In this document: positions 53,220-62,434 of the stretch, piece by piece
Layout: the number at the start of each line of letters is the position of its first letter
Position numbering within the stretch: position 1 is the stretch's first letter
Assembly (NCBI RefSeq): GCF_029893325.1
Contig: NZ_JARXWL010000004.1
Coordinates: forward strand, 62,001 to 126,000
Direction: 5' to 3'
DNA from: Enterococcus sp. PF1-24
GTDB taxonomy: Bacteria > Bacillota > Bacilli > Lactobacillales > Enterococcaceae
DNA: 64,000 nucleotides
The notes under the pieces: model-generated
Database searches by the model: none
The model's input: only the letters and a program-made list of their open reading frames with translations
Told to the model about the DNA's origin: nothing
Position numbers and translations under genes: made by a program

Positions 53220-53717
53220 CTACAACTGACCAAAACGCTTTAAACTATCAATATATTGTGCAACGCAAACATAATTGTCAATATCCTTTTCATCCAACCC
53301 TTGAAAGGCACACAGCTCATCCCAAAGCATTGTGCTCCCCTCCACCATATAAAAACCACTAGTAACATCTATCCCAACAAAAATTTGAATAAAATCAGCT
53401 CCCCACAACTCAAACGGATCTTTATTTTCTGGAAAATAAAAAATTTCGCCGTTCCCTGAATTTTCTAGTGAAAAAGCTCGCGGCTTAGGCAACGACTCTT
53501 TTGGTAATTTTTCAGAATAAGGAATATTCAACGTTACATTTTTAGTAATGGCTTCAAGCATATTTTCATCAAATATTTCAGTTAACACGTACTTATTTTG
53601 CAAATAAATAAGCAATTCTTCACCTGTTTTTCTGTTGGGCGTTAATTCATCTTTATATTTGAGCCAAGTCGCTTGCCATTGTGTAAGTTGTGCTGCTGTT
53701 ACTTCTTGTGTTATCAT
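53220..53717 (-). CDS. Hypothetical protein
   Basis: 165 residues, not recognised. Soluble, acidic, no signal peptide or membrane helix. The N-terminal half is helical (AAQLTQWQATWLKYKDEL, GEELLIYLQNKY); the C-terminal half contains FYFPENKDPFELWGADFIQ and DVTSGFYMVEGSTMLWDE. Overall it recalls small SMI1/immunity-type or cargo-binding proteins, but I cannot place it. ATG at 53717 with GAGG 6 nt upstream; a TTG at 53723 is less likely. Stands alone between the FNT gene and the sugar operon. Confidence 0.6.
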   Translation of the reverse strand: MITQEVTAAQLTQWQATWLKYKDELTPNRKTGEELLIYLQNKYVLTEIFDENMLEAITKNVTLNIPYSEKLPKESLPKPRAFSLENSGNGEIFYFPENKDPFELWGADFIQIFVGIDVTSGFYMVEGSTMLWDELCAFQGLDEKDIDNYVCVAQYIDSLKRFGQL

Positions 53718-53814
53718 GTTCAACCTCGTTAAGTAGTTAGTTTGCTTGTATAAATCTATTATATTGCTATCTTACTACCTGAGCAATAAGTCTGATTTAA
53801 AAAAGAATGAAATA

Positions 53815-53855
53815 AAAATCAGTAAAATACTCTCTGACTTTTATTCCATTCCTTA
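53815..53855 (-). terminator. Terminator of the sugar ABC operon
   Basis: Reverse strand: GGAATAAAAGTCAG and CTGATTTTTATTTC pair with wobbles around a loop, shortly after the stop at 53871. Confidence 0.6.
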
Positions 53856-53870
53856 TATCCTATTATTTCT

Positions 53871-55316
53871 TTAACCAAAAGATATCTCTTGATTATTTTT
53901 TGTAACTGTAAATGCTTTAGTAATCAGATCAACCATCAATACCGCTACTTCTGTTTTATTTTTATTAGTTCTAGTAATGATAATTTCTGATTCAGAAGGT
54001 GTTTCTACTGTAATACTTCCTGCTAAATCAAAGGCTTCGCAGTCATTACGGAATTTTAATAAGGTAAAGAGCTGTTGGACTACGGGCCTCTTAACTTCTT
54101 CGTGAATTTCAGAAAGTGTATAATAATGACGATTAATATTCCGTCCTTCTTTTGTTGCTTCTAAAAGTTCAACATCATTTTTACCAGCTAGCAATCCTAC
54201 GTAATAAATTTGCGGAATTCCTGGAGCAAAACACTGAATCGCCCTTGCTAATAAGTAGCTGGCATCATTATCTCCCAAGGCACTATAATAAGTACTATTA
54301 ATTTGATAAACATCTAGATTATTATAACTTTCTGAAGAATATATCTTTTTGACATTGGCACCAACTTGGTATAATTTTTCAGAAGTATACGCTAATTCTT
54401 CATCCGTTAATAAATCTTTAGCGTCTACTACGCCAATACCATCATGCGTATCTAATGTTGTGAATTGTTTCATCGGGCTTTTTTTCAACCACATCGCCAA
54501 ACGTTGGCTCTTGCCACTGTACAATGAATATAACGTTATTATCGGTAAAGCAAAGTCATAAATAAAATAATCATGTTTTGCAATTTTCATTTGAATAGAA
54601 TAATGCTCATGGATTTCAGGTAATAGCTCTACTCCATTTTTAGTCGCCTCTTGACGTACTTCATTCAGCAACTCCCAGATTTCAGGCTCCACAAAAAAAT
54701 CATTAGTATCTAATTTCTTAATTGCGTAGGCAAACGCATCTAGCCGAATCAAAGAACAACCATGCTTTGCCATATCTATAATTGTTTCTCGAATAAACTC
54801 TTGAACAATCGATTTAGAAACATCTAGATCGATTTGTTCCTCACCAAAAGTATTCCAAACTGCTTCGGTACTCCCATCGGTGAACTCAACGATTTGAAAA
54901 GGAGCTTTATCTTTCCTTTTATAAATTAAATCAATATCTGTCTTATTCGGACGTCCTTCAGGAAAGAATTTATTAATCCTTATAAACATCTCTTTATAAG
55001 GAGAATTCTCATGATTTTGTTTAAAATCTTGAAAGAATTTCGATTCACGAGAAATATGATTAATCATGAAATCAAACATTAAGTAATATTTTTCACTCAA
55101 CGCTTCAACATCATGCCAATCACCAAAAGCTGAATCAACCACCGTGTAATCGCTTGGTGCAAACCCTCGATCTCCTGTTGAAGGAAAAAATGGTAATAGA
55201 TGAATTCCGCCAACTACTTCTTGAAGATGTTTATCCAAAACTACCTTTAATTCACTTAAGTTTTCGCCCAAACTATCTGCATAAGTAATGAGCATCACTT
55301 CATTTTTGATTTCCAT
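53871..55316 (-). CDS. gtfA: Sucrose phosphorylase, GH13_18
   Basis: 481-residue cytosolic enzyme splitting sucrose (or sucrose 6-phosphate) with phosphate into glucose 1-phosphate and fructose. Family signatures: [13 protein letters not shown] at the N-terminus, [20 protein letters not shown] near 42, nucleophile aspartate in [10 protein letters not shown] near 192, acid/base in LLPEIHEHY near 232, transition-state aspartate in LDTHDGIGV near 288. ATG at 55316 with GGAGGT upstream. Last gene of the operon, 15 nt after the alpha-glucosidase, as gtfA follows transporter genes in msm operons. Confidence 0.9.
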   Translation of the reverse strand: MEIKNEVMLITYADSLGENLSELKVVLDKHLQEVVGGIHLLPFFPSTGDRGFAPSDYTVVDSAFGDWHDVEALSEKYYLMFDFMINHISRESKFFQDFKQNHENSPYKEMFIRINKFFPEGRPNKTDIDLIYKRKDKAPFQIVEFTDGSTEAVWNTFGEEQIDLDVSKSIVQEFIRETIIDMAKHGCSLIRLDAFAYAIKKLDTNDFFVEPEIWELLNEVRQEATKNGVELLPEIHEHYSIQMKIAKHDYFIYDFALPIITLYSLYSGKSQRLAMWLKKSPMKQFTTLDTHDGIGVVDAKDLLTDEELAYTSEKLYQVGANVKKIYSSESYNNLDVYQINSTYYSALGDNDASYLLARAIQCFAPGIPQIYYVGLLAGKNDVELLEATKEGRNINRHYYTLSEIHEEVKRPVVQQLFTLLKFRNDCEAFDLAGSITVETPSESEIIITRTNKNKTEVAVLMVDLITKAFTVTKNNQEISFG

Positions 55317-55331
55317 TGCTACCTCCACCCC

Positions 55332-57008
55332 TTAATAATTGCTTAATACTATACTTTCATAAGGTTTTAAAACTAATTTTCCAAATACAAACTGAGCTTT
55401 CTCATAATTGCTAAGTAAATATTTTTCAAATTCTTCGGGAATCTCTATTTCAAAAATCTCGCTTGTTGGGTTAATAGCCACTAAAATTTTCTGTTTATCT
55501 AAAATTCTTTGATAAACAATCACATCTTCAGCTACTTCTTCAAATGGTTGAAAATCCCCGTAAATTATCACTTGTTGATATAAACTATTCTTTCGTAAAT
55601 CAATTAATTGACGGTAATAATTGAAAACTGAATCCTTTTCTTCTATAGCTGATTCAGCATTTATTTCACGATAATTAGGATTGACTTTCAACCATGTTTT
55701 TTCAGCAGTTGAAAATCCGCCGTTTAATGAAGTATCCCATTGTATCGGCGTCCGAGAATTATCTCTGCTTCTACGATTCATTGCTTGTAAAGCTTCTTCA
55801 GGAGATAAGCCAGCTAAAATTCCTCTATGATATTGATCATGGGTAGCAATATCATCATAATCTGCTAAATCACTCATTTGAATATTTGTCATACCAATTT
55901 CTTGACCTTGATAAATAAAGGGCGTTCCTCGCAGTAACATAAATAATGTTGCTAACATCTTTTTAGTTGTAGTACTTATATATTCTTCCGGAATATATTT
56001 ATTGATTGAGCGCGGTTGATCATGATTCTCTAAATAGACAGCCCCCCAACCATTAGCTTGAGTAACTAATTGACTATTATAAATATTCTTTTTCATTTCT
56101 TGCCAATTCCAATGACTAAATTTGAACCACTCACCCGTGCTTGGCACATCAATATCTGTATAACTGAAATCAAAAACCATTGAAAAGAAACCACCATCTC
56201 CAATGTATTCTTTTAAACGCTCGCTAGGTACATCAGCTTCTGCTACTGTCATGCTATCATGTAATTTAAACGTCCGTTGATTCAGTTCCTGTAACATAAC
56301 TTCAATTCCAGGTTGATTTAAAATCCACTGACCTATAAAAGCTAACCCATCTTCACCGTCAGCAGGTAGTTGGCCTTCAACAATTCTTTTTTTGATATTT
56401 AAAATGGCATCAATTCTATAACCAGCCAAGCCTTTATCAAGCCAATAATTAATCATTGTATAAATTTCTTCTCGCAACTCTTCGTTTTCCCAATTTAAAT
56501 CCGGTTGCTTTTTAGTAAATGCATGAAGATAAAACATATTTTCTTCATCAGGTACTGCTGTCCATGCACTATCGCCAAAGTAAGATCGCCAATTATTAGG
56601 TGGCTGCCCAGCAATTCCTTCTCGAAAAACATAAAAATTTCGATATTTACTATTAGGGTTAGTCAAAGCTTCTTGAAACCAAAGATGTTCATCAGAAGTA
56701 TGGTTCACAACTAAATCCATCAAAACTTTAATATCTAAACTTTCAGCTTTTTTCAATAGTTCTTCAAAATCTTGATTATCCCCAAACATTTCATCAATTG
56801 CATAATAATCTGATATGTCATAACCACCATCATCCATTGGAGATTTATAAACCGGAGAAATCCAAATAGTATCTATCCCTAAATGCTTTAAGTAGTCCAT
56901 CCTTTGAATGATTCCTTGTAAATCACCAATTCCATCATTATTACTATCTTGAAAACTCTTCGGATAGATTTGATAAACAACTGCTTCTTTCCACCATTTC
57001 TTCTCCAT
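55332..57008 (-). CDS. Alpha-glucosidase / oligo-1,6-glucosidase, GH13
   Basis: 558-residue cytosolic glucosidase. AVVYQIYPKSFQDSNNDGIGDL at the N-terminus (given as YQIYPKSFQDSN), IWISPVYKSPMDDGGYDISDY near 48 (SPMDDGGYD), nucleophile aspartate in AGYRIDAILNI near 198, acid/base in TVAEADVPSE near 255, and LENHDQPRSINKY near 325. The GYRIDA motif fits enzymes of the MalL/DexB group that act on alpha-1,6 or alpha-1,4 gluco-oligosaccharides. ATG at 57008, GAGG 7 nt upstream. The gene begins within 20 nt of the permease stop. Confidence 0.88.
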   Translation of the reverse strand: MEKKWWKEAVVYQIYPKSFQDSNNDGIGDLQGIIQRMDYLKHLGIDTIWISPVYKSPMDDGGYDISDYYAIDEMFGDNQDFEELLKKAESLDIKVLMDLVVNHTSDEHLWFQEALTNPNSKYRNFYVFREGIAGQPPNNWRSYFGDSAWTAVPDEENMFYLHAFTKKQPDLNWENEELREEIYTMINYWLDKGLAGYRIDAILNIKKRIVEGQLPADGEDGLAFIGQWILNQPGIEVMLQELNQRTFKLHDSMTVAEADVPSERLKEYIGDGGFFSMVFDFSYTDIDVPSTGEWFKFSHWNWQEMKKNIYNSQLVTQANGWGAVYLENHDQPRSINKYIPEEYISTTTKKMLATLFMLLRGTPFIYQGQEIGMTNIQMSDLADYDDIATHDQYHRGILAGLSPEEALQAMNRRSRDNSRTPIQWDTSLNGGFSTAEKTWLKVNPNYREINAESAIEEKDSVFNYYRQLIDLRKNSLYQQVIIYGDFQPFEEVAEDVIVYQRILDKQKILVAINPTSEIFEIEIPEEFEKYLLSNYEKAQFVFGKLVLKPYESIVLSNY

Positions 57009-57027
57009 TACTAAACCTCTCATCCTA

Positions 57028-57864
57028 CTATTTAATTGCACCATCAACAACACCAGCAATAATTCTCTTTTGCATAATAAAATAGAAAATTAGTACTGGT
57101 AATAAAACTAATACTAAAGCAGCCATCGCGACACTATAATCCGCTGTATATTTTCCAAAAAAGTAAAAAGTTGATAAAGGTAAAGTTCGAACATTATCAT
57201 TAACTAAAACTAAAGATGGTAATAAAAAGTCGTTCCATACCCAAAGTACATCCAAAATTGCAATAGTCGCTGTTGTTGGTTTTAACATCGGTAAAACAAT
57301 TTTGAAGAACACTTGCAAGCGACTGGCTCCATCAATAATCGCTGCTTCTTCTAGTTCAACCGGAATACTCTTTAAAAAGCCATGAAACATAAAAGTTGCC
57401 ATACTTATCCCAAAACCAAGATAAAAATAAATCAACATCCCTCTGCTATTCAGCAAACCCAGATTCCCAAAAATAGTTACAAAAGGTATCATCACTGATT
57501 GAAACGGAATAATCATGGATGCAACTAAACTCATAAAAATTACCTTACTCAATTTTGAATCATGACGTACTAAGTAATAAGCTAACATTGAAGAAAATAG
57601 AATAATTACAACTACTGATACGATAGTAATTATCAACGAATTAATTACAGCACTACCATAATTCATCGTTTGAAAAGCCTCGATAAAATTACTAAAATCA
57701 AAAAAAGATTTAGGTAGTGATAAAGGGTCTTCCACAACCTCCAATCTTGATTTAAAAGAATTAATCAAGATTAAGAAAAACGGAAATACATACAACAAAA
57801 ACATCAATAAGCAAACCGTTAAAATAATAATTTTATTTAAATTTTTCTGTAGCTTCATTCCCAT
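57028..57864 (-). CDS. Sugar ABC transporter permease, MalG/MsmG family
   Basis: 278-residue permease with six helices. The EAA loop EEAAIIDGASRLQVFFKIVLPM near residue 185 (given as EEAAIIDGASRLQVF) contacts the ATPase. C-terminal ending RIIAGVVDGAIK is typical of MalG-type proteins. The start overlaps the stop of the MalF-type gene (TAATG). Works with the permease at 57864-58748 and the binding protein at 58856-60163. No ATPase gene is present in the operon. Confidence 0.9.
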   Translation of the reverse strand: MGMKLQKNLNKIIILTVCLLMFLLYVFPFFLILINSFKSRLEVVEDPLSLPKSFFDFSNFIEAFQTMNYGSAVINSLIITIVSVVVIILFSSMLAYYLVRHDSKLSKVIFMSLVASMIIPFQSVMIPFVTIFGNLGLLNSRGMLIYFYLGFGISMATFMFHGFLKSIPVELEEAAIIDGASRLQVFFKIVLPMLKPTTATIAILDVLWVWNDFLLPSLVLVNDNVRTLPLSTFYFFGKYTADYSVAMAALVLVLLPVLIFYFIMQKRIIAGVVDGAIK

Positions 57865-58748
57865 TATGCCTCTACCTCTTTTCGTTTCATTACAGCTACT
57901 TGTGTTAAAGCAATAGCAGCGACAATTACAAATAGAATAATCGCTTTCGCTTGTCCCGTCCCGTAATTTTGATAAAGAAAAGCATCGTTATAAACGTGCA
58001 TAGAAATCATCTCAGTAGAACGATAAGGCCCACCTTTTGTCAGAGATAAATTAGTATCATAAACCATAAAACTTCGTTGTAAAGTTAAAAAAATACTAAT
58101 TGTAAAAGAAGGAATCATCATTGGTAGTTTAATTTTCCGTAAAATTTGCCAGTTATTTGCACCATCTAAAGAAGCCGCCTCTGTCAGAGATTGTGGAATT
58201 CCTGTTAAACCAGCAATATACAGCAACATCATATAGCCAGAATTTTGCCAAATCCCTACAATAACAAGTGCCCATAAAGCCATTTTAGGATCTGCTAACC
58301 AAGATCCAGAAAATAATTCAATACCTAAACCTTCTCCTAAATAAACTAAAATTCTGGAAAAGATGAATTGCCAAATAAATCCTAAAATAACTCCTCCAAT
58401 TAAATTGGGAGTGAAAAAACCCATTCTAAAAAAATTTTGCCCTTTAAAGCCACTCGTTACTAATAAAGCTAACGTAAAGGCAATCAAATTAGTTAAAAGT
58501 AATGCCCAAAACGTATATTTGAATGTCAATATTAGCGAATCCCAAAAACCAGGATCTTTAAACGCATCAATGTAATTTTTTAACCCAACAAACTCTAATG
58601 AAATATCTGTCCCAGTTGAATTTGTAATTGTCATAAAAATACCTAATAAAAATGGAATAATAACTACTGTTACAAAAACAAATACAGGAATAGCCGCAAA
58701 TAGACCAAAAGATCTAATTTTCTGACTAAATTTTTTTTCGGAATACAT
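57864..58748 (-). CDS. Sugar ABC transporter permease, MalF/MsmF family
   Basis: 294-residue permease with six helices, N-terminal FAAIPVFVFVTVVIIPFLLG, and EAA loop LTEAASLDGANNWQILRKIKLPM near residue 190 (given as LTEAASLDGANNWQI). FYTDNLSLTKGGPYRST-like DTNLSLTKGGPYRSTEMISM near 245 is the usual MalF-type C-terminal motif. ATG at 58748 with AGGAGG upstream. It lies 107 nt after the binding-protein gene, separated by a hairpin that may tune expression. Confidence 0.9.
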   Translation of the reverse strand: MYSEKKFSQKIRSFGLFAAIPVFVFVTVVIIPFLLGIFMTITNSTGTDISLEFVGLKNYIDAFKDPGFWDSLILTFKYTFWALLLTNLIAFTLALLVTSGFKGQNFFRMGFFTPNLIGGVILGFIWQFIFSRILVYLGEGLGIELFSGSWLADPKMALWALVIVGIWQNSGYMMLLYIAGLTGIPQSLTEAASLDGANNWQILRKIKLPMMIPSFTISIFLTLQRSFMVYDTNLSLTKGGPYRSTEMISMHVYNDAFLYQNYGTGQAKAIILFVIVAAIALTQVAVMKRKEVEA

Positions 58749-58788
58749 ACTTATTCCTCCTTATCTATTTCAAAGCACTAATTTTAAA

Positions 58789-58826
58789 AACTGAAAATGC
58801 AGAATTTTATTTCAGCATTTTCAGTT
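58789..58826 (-). terminator. Intercistronic hairpin after the sugar-binding protein gene
   Basis: AACTGAAAATGC and GCATTTTCAGTT form a perfect 12-bp stem followed on the reverse strand by TTTAAAATT. It probably acts as a leaky terminator or 3' stabiliser, keeping the binding protein more abundant than the permeases. Confidence 0.65.
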
Positions 58827-58855
58827 CTATTTTGTACTACGTCATTAAGAATTCT

Positions 58856-60163
58856 TTACTCTCCACTTTTTTCCCAATAGGTTTCAAATTCAGTTGCTAA
58901 TTCATCACGATCAATTTGATTCCCTAAATATTTTTGTAAACTTGCCCCCATAGCTGGAAATGCAGTTGGTGGATAGTGGGCATTCATCCACTCTAAGCCA
59001 CGATCTTCTTGTAAATACGCTAATACTTGTTTAGATAATTCATCTTTAGGTTCAGCTTTAGCATTATCGTTAATTGGAATGAAACCCATTTTATTTACGT
59101 AATGATCTTGACCAACTTCATCTTCATATAACCAAGTCAAGAAGTCTTTTGCACCTTCTTGTTGTTCTTTAGTTGATTGAGCTGCATCAATCCCCCAAGT
59201 TTGTGGTACACCAATTGAAATTTGTGTATTTCCATAAGCATCTTTTTCATCAGAAATAGGTACTGGTAAAATCCCGATTTTAGCATCTGGATTTGCTTCT
59301 CTTAATTGTGGATAAGCCCAATTCCCCATAAACCATAGGCCAATATCTCCATTAGCTAACCCTAAAGTCGCAGAATCATAATCAGCAGAAAGTGGTGATT
59401 TTTCTGCACTATTGTATTCTTTCATTAAATCAAAAGTATCTACCCAACCTTGAAATACTTCATTATCTGTGAGTTTTGTCGTCCCTGCCTGTATATCAGT
59501 CATGAAATTTTTTCTCTCAGCAGCATCAGCAGATTGATTGGTAAATAACAAATTTGTATAATGAGCACCTAGCGACCAGTCCATAGGAGAAACTTCAATT
59601 GCCTTTTTTCCATCTAGAGCAGCAATTTTTTCCATCAACACTTTCAAATCATCTCGACTCTGAATACTATCCGGATCAAAAGTTCCACCAACAGCATCGT
59701 CAAGAACCTCTTGATTATATAAATAACCAAAAGCTTCAATGGTTGTTGGGATACCAATTACTTTTCCATTAACAGTTCCTGCTTCTAAATATTTTTGATC
59801 AATATGTTCCACCAAATCCATATCACTTAAATCCAAGAATTTATCTTCCCACTGTGCTAATTCCGTATAAACACCTGTATTAATCAAAATCGGTGCATTT
59901 TTAGAAGCGTATAAAGAAGTTAATTTTTCAGTTGCATTTTGACCTGCCAAAGGAATTATTTTCACTTCGTACTTATCTTGTGAATTGTTATATTCCTCCA
60001 ACGCAGCATCTAACTCATTAGCTATTTCTTCTTTACCAATTAACATACTTATTTCAACTTTATCACTATTCGTTTTACTTTGATTTTTATTGCCACTACA
60101 CCCAGCCATAAATATACCGCTTAAAATTGCCATTACACCTAATCCTAATACTTTTTTCTTCAT
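58856..60163 (-). CDS. Sugar ABC transporter substrate-binding lipoprotein
   Basis: 435-residue extracellular binding protein. Lipoprotein signal peptide with lipobox MAGC near residue 22 (GIFMAGCSGNKNQ). The extracellular-solute-binding family 1 fold shows PILINTGVYTELAQWEDKFLDL near 105 (given as VYTELAQWEDKFLD), GKVIGIPTTIEAFGYLYNQE near 140, and NGDIGLWFMGNWAYPQLREA near 265. ATG at 60163 with AGGAGA upstream. First gene of the operon; it likely binds sucrose, isomaltose-type or other gluco-oligosaccharides, judged from the two hydrolases that follow. Confidence 0.9.
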   Translation of the reverse strand: MKKKVLGLGVMAILSGIFMAGCSGNKNQSKTNSDKVEISMLIGKEEIANELDAALEEYNNSQDKYEVKIIPLAGQNATEKLTSLYASKNAPILINTGVYTELAQWEDKFLDLSDMDLVEHIDQKYLEAGTVNGKVIGIPTTIEAFGYLYNQEVLDDAVGGTFDPDSIQSRDDLKVLMEKIAALDGKKAIEVSPMDWSLGAHYTNLLFTNQSADAAERKNFMTDIQAGTTKLTDNEVFQGWVDTFDLMKEYNSAEKSPLSADYDSATLGLANGDIGLWFMGNWAYPQLREANPDAKIGILPVPISDEKDAYGNTQISIGVPQTWGIDAAQSTKEQQEGAKDFLTWLYEDEVGQDHYVNKMGFIPINDNAKAEPKDELSKQVLAYLQEDRGLEWMNAHYPPTAFPAMGASLQKYLGNQIDRDELATEFETYWEKSGE

Positions 60164-60323
60164 GTCTTTTCTCCTTTTCCTGAGCAATCCGAGTGAATAT
60201 CATCATTAGCAACTAATAGATTTTTCATTTTATGAATCTTGACACTCCGATAGCTATTTTTTTCAATTCTATTAAAAAGTGAAACAAAGCGTTAAAATAA
60301 GTATTCGCTTTCTTTATGAATAG

Positions 60324-60362
60324 AGTATATGTCAATCGTTTTCATATGTCAATCGTTTTCAT
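60324..60362 (-). promoter_or_regulatory. Promoter with two tandem 17-bp operators
   Basis: Reverse strand: TTGACA (60347-60352), 17-nt spacer, TATACT (60324-60329). The plus-strand unit ATGTCAATCGTTTTCAT is repeated exactly at 60329-60345 and 60346-60362. One copy therefore covers the spacer and the other covers the -35 and upstream. Each copy has the CG-centred look of LacI/CcpA-family operators (reverse: TGAAAACGATTGACA). Confidence 0.8.
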
Positions 60363-60374
60363 ATAATATTTTTG

Positions 60375-60402
60375 TTGCTATATCAAAGTTTTAGTCTATA
60401 AT
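60375..60402 (+). promoter_or_regulatory. Promoter of the LacI-type regulator gene
   Basis: TTGCTA (60375-60380), 16-nt spacer, TATAAT (60397-60402), about 100 nt upstream of the regulator start and 13 nt from the tandem operators. Confidence 0.55.
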
Positions 60403-60499
60403 AATATTATAGATAATACTTATTAATAGAAATATTTTAGTTAAACAAAATAATAGTTTTGTATCTAACTGCTATTATTTCGTTATAAAGGAGATATCC

Positions 60500-61498
60500 A
60501 TGGCAAGCATTGAAGATGTAGCAAAAAAAGCCCGTGTTTCTGTCACCACTGTTTCTCGAACTTTAAATGATCACCCCTATGTATCTGATAAAACTAAGAA
60601 AAAAATTTATGCCGCAATGGCTGAATTAGATTACTATCCCAACAACATTGCACAACAATTGCGAGGTAAAGCATCAAAGATGATTGGCGTAATTATTTCA
60701 TATATCACCAATCCTTTCTTTGCTTATTTAGTTGACTCAATCGAAACAACGGCCTTAGAGTCAGGTTATCACCTAGTTGTTTTACAGACACAAGGAAAAC
60801 ATGATCTAGAAAAATTTTATACAGAAATGATTAAGAAAAAACAATTAGATGGCATTATCATTACTAACTTAGAAACTGCAACTCCCGAAATTAAAGCTTT
60901 GATTGATACAGGAAAAGTTGTGATTTGCAATCGTTATATTGGTAATGAACGCTTACCAGTGATTCATATTGATGAAGAAGAAGCCAGTTACACTGGTACA
61001 AAATATCTGATTAACCAAGGTCATAAACAAATTGCTTTTTGTACAGGAAACGTAATGAATACTCATGATCGTCGTTTTAAAGGATTTTCAAAAGCCTTAA
61101 AAGAATTTAAACTTGATTTCGACGAAAATCTTTTTTTTGAAAAAACACTAGATGTTGAAGATGGTCGTAATTTCCTTCGCTGGTTTGCAAAACAAGATTC
61201 CATCAAAAGGCCTACAGCCGTCTTTTCTAATGGTGATCAAGTGGCCGCAGGTATTATTAGTGAAGCCCATAAATATCAAATTAACATTCCTGAAGATTTA
61301 TCTGTTTTAGGTTTTGATGATCAACCCATCGCTACCTTAACTTCTCCAGAAATTACAACTATTCGTCAGCCCATTCAAACAATGGGAGAATATGCAACTA
61401 AAACTTTAATTGCTAAGTTAGAAAATTGTCCTTTACCAGCTAATGTTGATTTAAAAACAGAAATTATTCACAGAGAATCAGTGCATAACTTGTTATGA
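60500..61498 (+). CDS. LacI-family transcriptional regulator of the sugar operon
   Basis: 332 residues. LacI helix-turn-helix and hinge at the N-terminus (IEDVAKKARVSVTTVSRTLN, then YPNNIAQQLRGKAS), and a sugar-binding domain of periplasmic-binding fold (about 60-330) with MIGVIISYITNPFFAYLVDS near 62 and LGFDDQPIATLTSPEITTIRQP near 270 (given as GFDDQPIATLTSPE). ATG at 60500 with AAGGAG upstream. Divergent from the msm-like operon and most likely binding the tandem 17-bp operators. Effector is probably the transported sugar or its product. Confidence 0.88.
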   Translation: MASIEDVAKKARVSVTTVSRTLNDHPYVSDKTKKKIYAAMAELDYYPNNIAQQLRGKASKMIGVIISYITNPFFAYLVDSIETTALESGYHLVVLQTQGKHDLEKFYTEMIKKKQLDGIIITNLETATPEIKALIDTGKVVICNRYIGNERLPVIHIDEEEASYTGTKYLINQGHKQIAFCTGNVMNTHDRRFKGFSKALKEFKLDFDENLFFEKTLDVEDGRNFLRWFAKQDSIKRPTAVFSNGDQVAAGIISEAHKYQINIPEDLSVLGFDDQPIATLTSPEITTIRQPIQTMGEYATKTLIAKLENCPLPANVDLKTEIIHRESVHNLL

Positions 61499-61538
61499 TC
61501 AAAAACAAGCTAAAACCAAGCTAAAATCCCATTTCCCC

Positions 61539-61567
61539 TTGACTTTACTCGCTAAATCAAGTAGACT
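61539..61567 (+). promoter_or_regulatory. Promoter of rpsD
   Basis: TTGACT (61539-61544), 17-nt spacer, TAGACT (61562-61567). Confidence 0.75.
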
Positions 61568-61573
61568 ATTCTT

Positions 61574-61740
61574 TGTGTAAAATAATGCAGCAGAAACCTA
61601 ATGATTCGTCACCAGTTCCTTGCCTATACGGTTCAATTGCGTAACCACGGCTGCAAAGGTGAAGATTGAAGAAGGAACTACACGATTTGTGAAGCTTTCA
61701 CAGGATTATTTTACTCCAAAAAAACTTTTTATTTATTGGA
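61574..61740 (+). ncRNA. Structured rpsD 5' leader, candidate S4 autoregulatory element
   Basis: The ~170-nt leader has an outer perfect 10-bp stem (GTAAAATAAT 61577-61586 with ATTATTTTAC 61705-61714), an inner 8-bp stem (AGTTCCTT 61614-61621 with AAGGAACT 61672-61679), and a TGTGAA/TTCACA hairpin (61688-61702). In B. subtilis the rpsD leader binds S4 to repress its own translation; the same role here is inference from position and structure. Confidence 0.6.
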
Positions 61741-61752
61741 GGAATTTTTAAA

Positions 61753-62364
61753 ATGGCTCGTTATACTGGACCAGCATGGAAATTGTCTCGTCGCTTAGGT
61801 ATTTCATTATCAGGCACAGGCAAAGAATTAGCACGTCGCCCTTACGCACCAGGTCAACATGGACCTAACAGTCGCGGCAAAAAATCTGAATACGGCATGC
61901 AATTAGCTGAAAAACAAAAATTACGTCATACGTATGGCATGAACGAACGTCAATTCCGTACATTATTCGTAAAAGCTAGCAAAATCAAAGAAGGTAAACA
62001 TGGTGTTAACTTCATGGTTTTACTTGAACAACGTTTAGATAATGTTGTTTACCGTCTAGGTTTAGCAACTACTCGTCGTCAAGCACGTCAATTAGTTAAC
62101 CATGGTCATATTTTAGTAGATGGCAAACGCGTAGATATCCCTTCATACCACGTTGAAGTGGGTCAAGTGATTTCTGTTCGTGAAAAATCTCAAAGCTTAG
62201 TAGTTATCAAAGAAGCAGTGGAAGCAACTTTAGGTCGCCCTTCATTCGTAAGCTTTGATGCTGAAAAATTAGAAGGTTCATTATCTCGTTTACCAGAACG
62301 TGACGAACTTCACCCAGAAATCGACGAAGCATTAGTCGTTGAATTCTACAACCAAAAACTGTAA
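61753..62364 (+). CDS. rpsD: 30S ribosomal protein S4
   Basis: 203-residue primary 16S rRNA-binding protein of the small subunit. N-terminal [20 protein letters not shown] (given in part: [15 protein letters not shown]), then [16 protein letters not shown], and an S4 RNA-binding domain with [22 protein letters not shown] near 105 (given as [16 protein letters not shown]). No zinc cysteines at the N-terminus, so the Zn-independent form. ATG at 61753 with TTGGAGG upstream. Monocistronic with leader and terminator. Confidence 0.98.
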   Translation: MARYTGPAWKLSRRLGISLSGTGKELARRPYAPGQHGPNSRGKKSEYGMQLAEKQKLRHTYGMNERQFRTLFVKASKIKEGKHGVNFMVLLEQRLDNVVYRLGLATTRRQARQLVNHGHILVDGKRVDIPSYHVEVGQVISVREKSQSLVVIKEAVEATLGRPSFVSFDAEKLEGSLSRLPERDELHPEIDEALVVEFYNQKL

Positions 62365-62374
62365 GATTACTTAC

Positions 62375-62411
62375 AAAACACCTGCACTTTTTCAAGTGCA
62401 GGTGTTTTTTT
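62375..62411 (+). terminator. Terminator of rpsD
   Basis: AAAACACCTGCACTT pairs with AAGTGCAGGTGTTTT, then T-run. Confidence 0.9.
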
Positions 62412-62434
62412 GCTGTTTTCTTTCAAAATTTCCC

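Noticed and set aside
60329-60362. Tandem exact repeat as a CRISPR remnant
   Set aside because: The two 17-bp copies abut with no spacer and sit in a promoter; operators explain them better.
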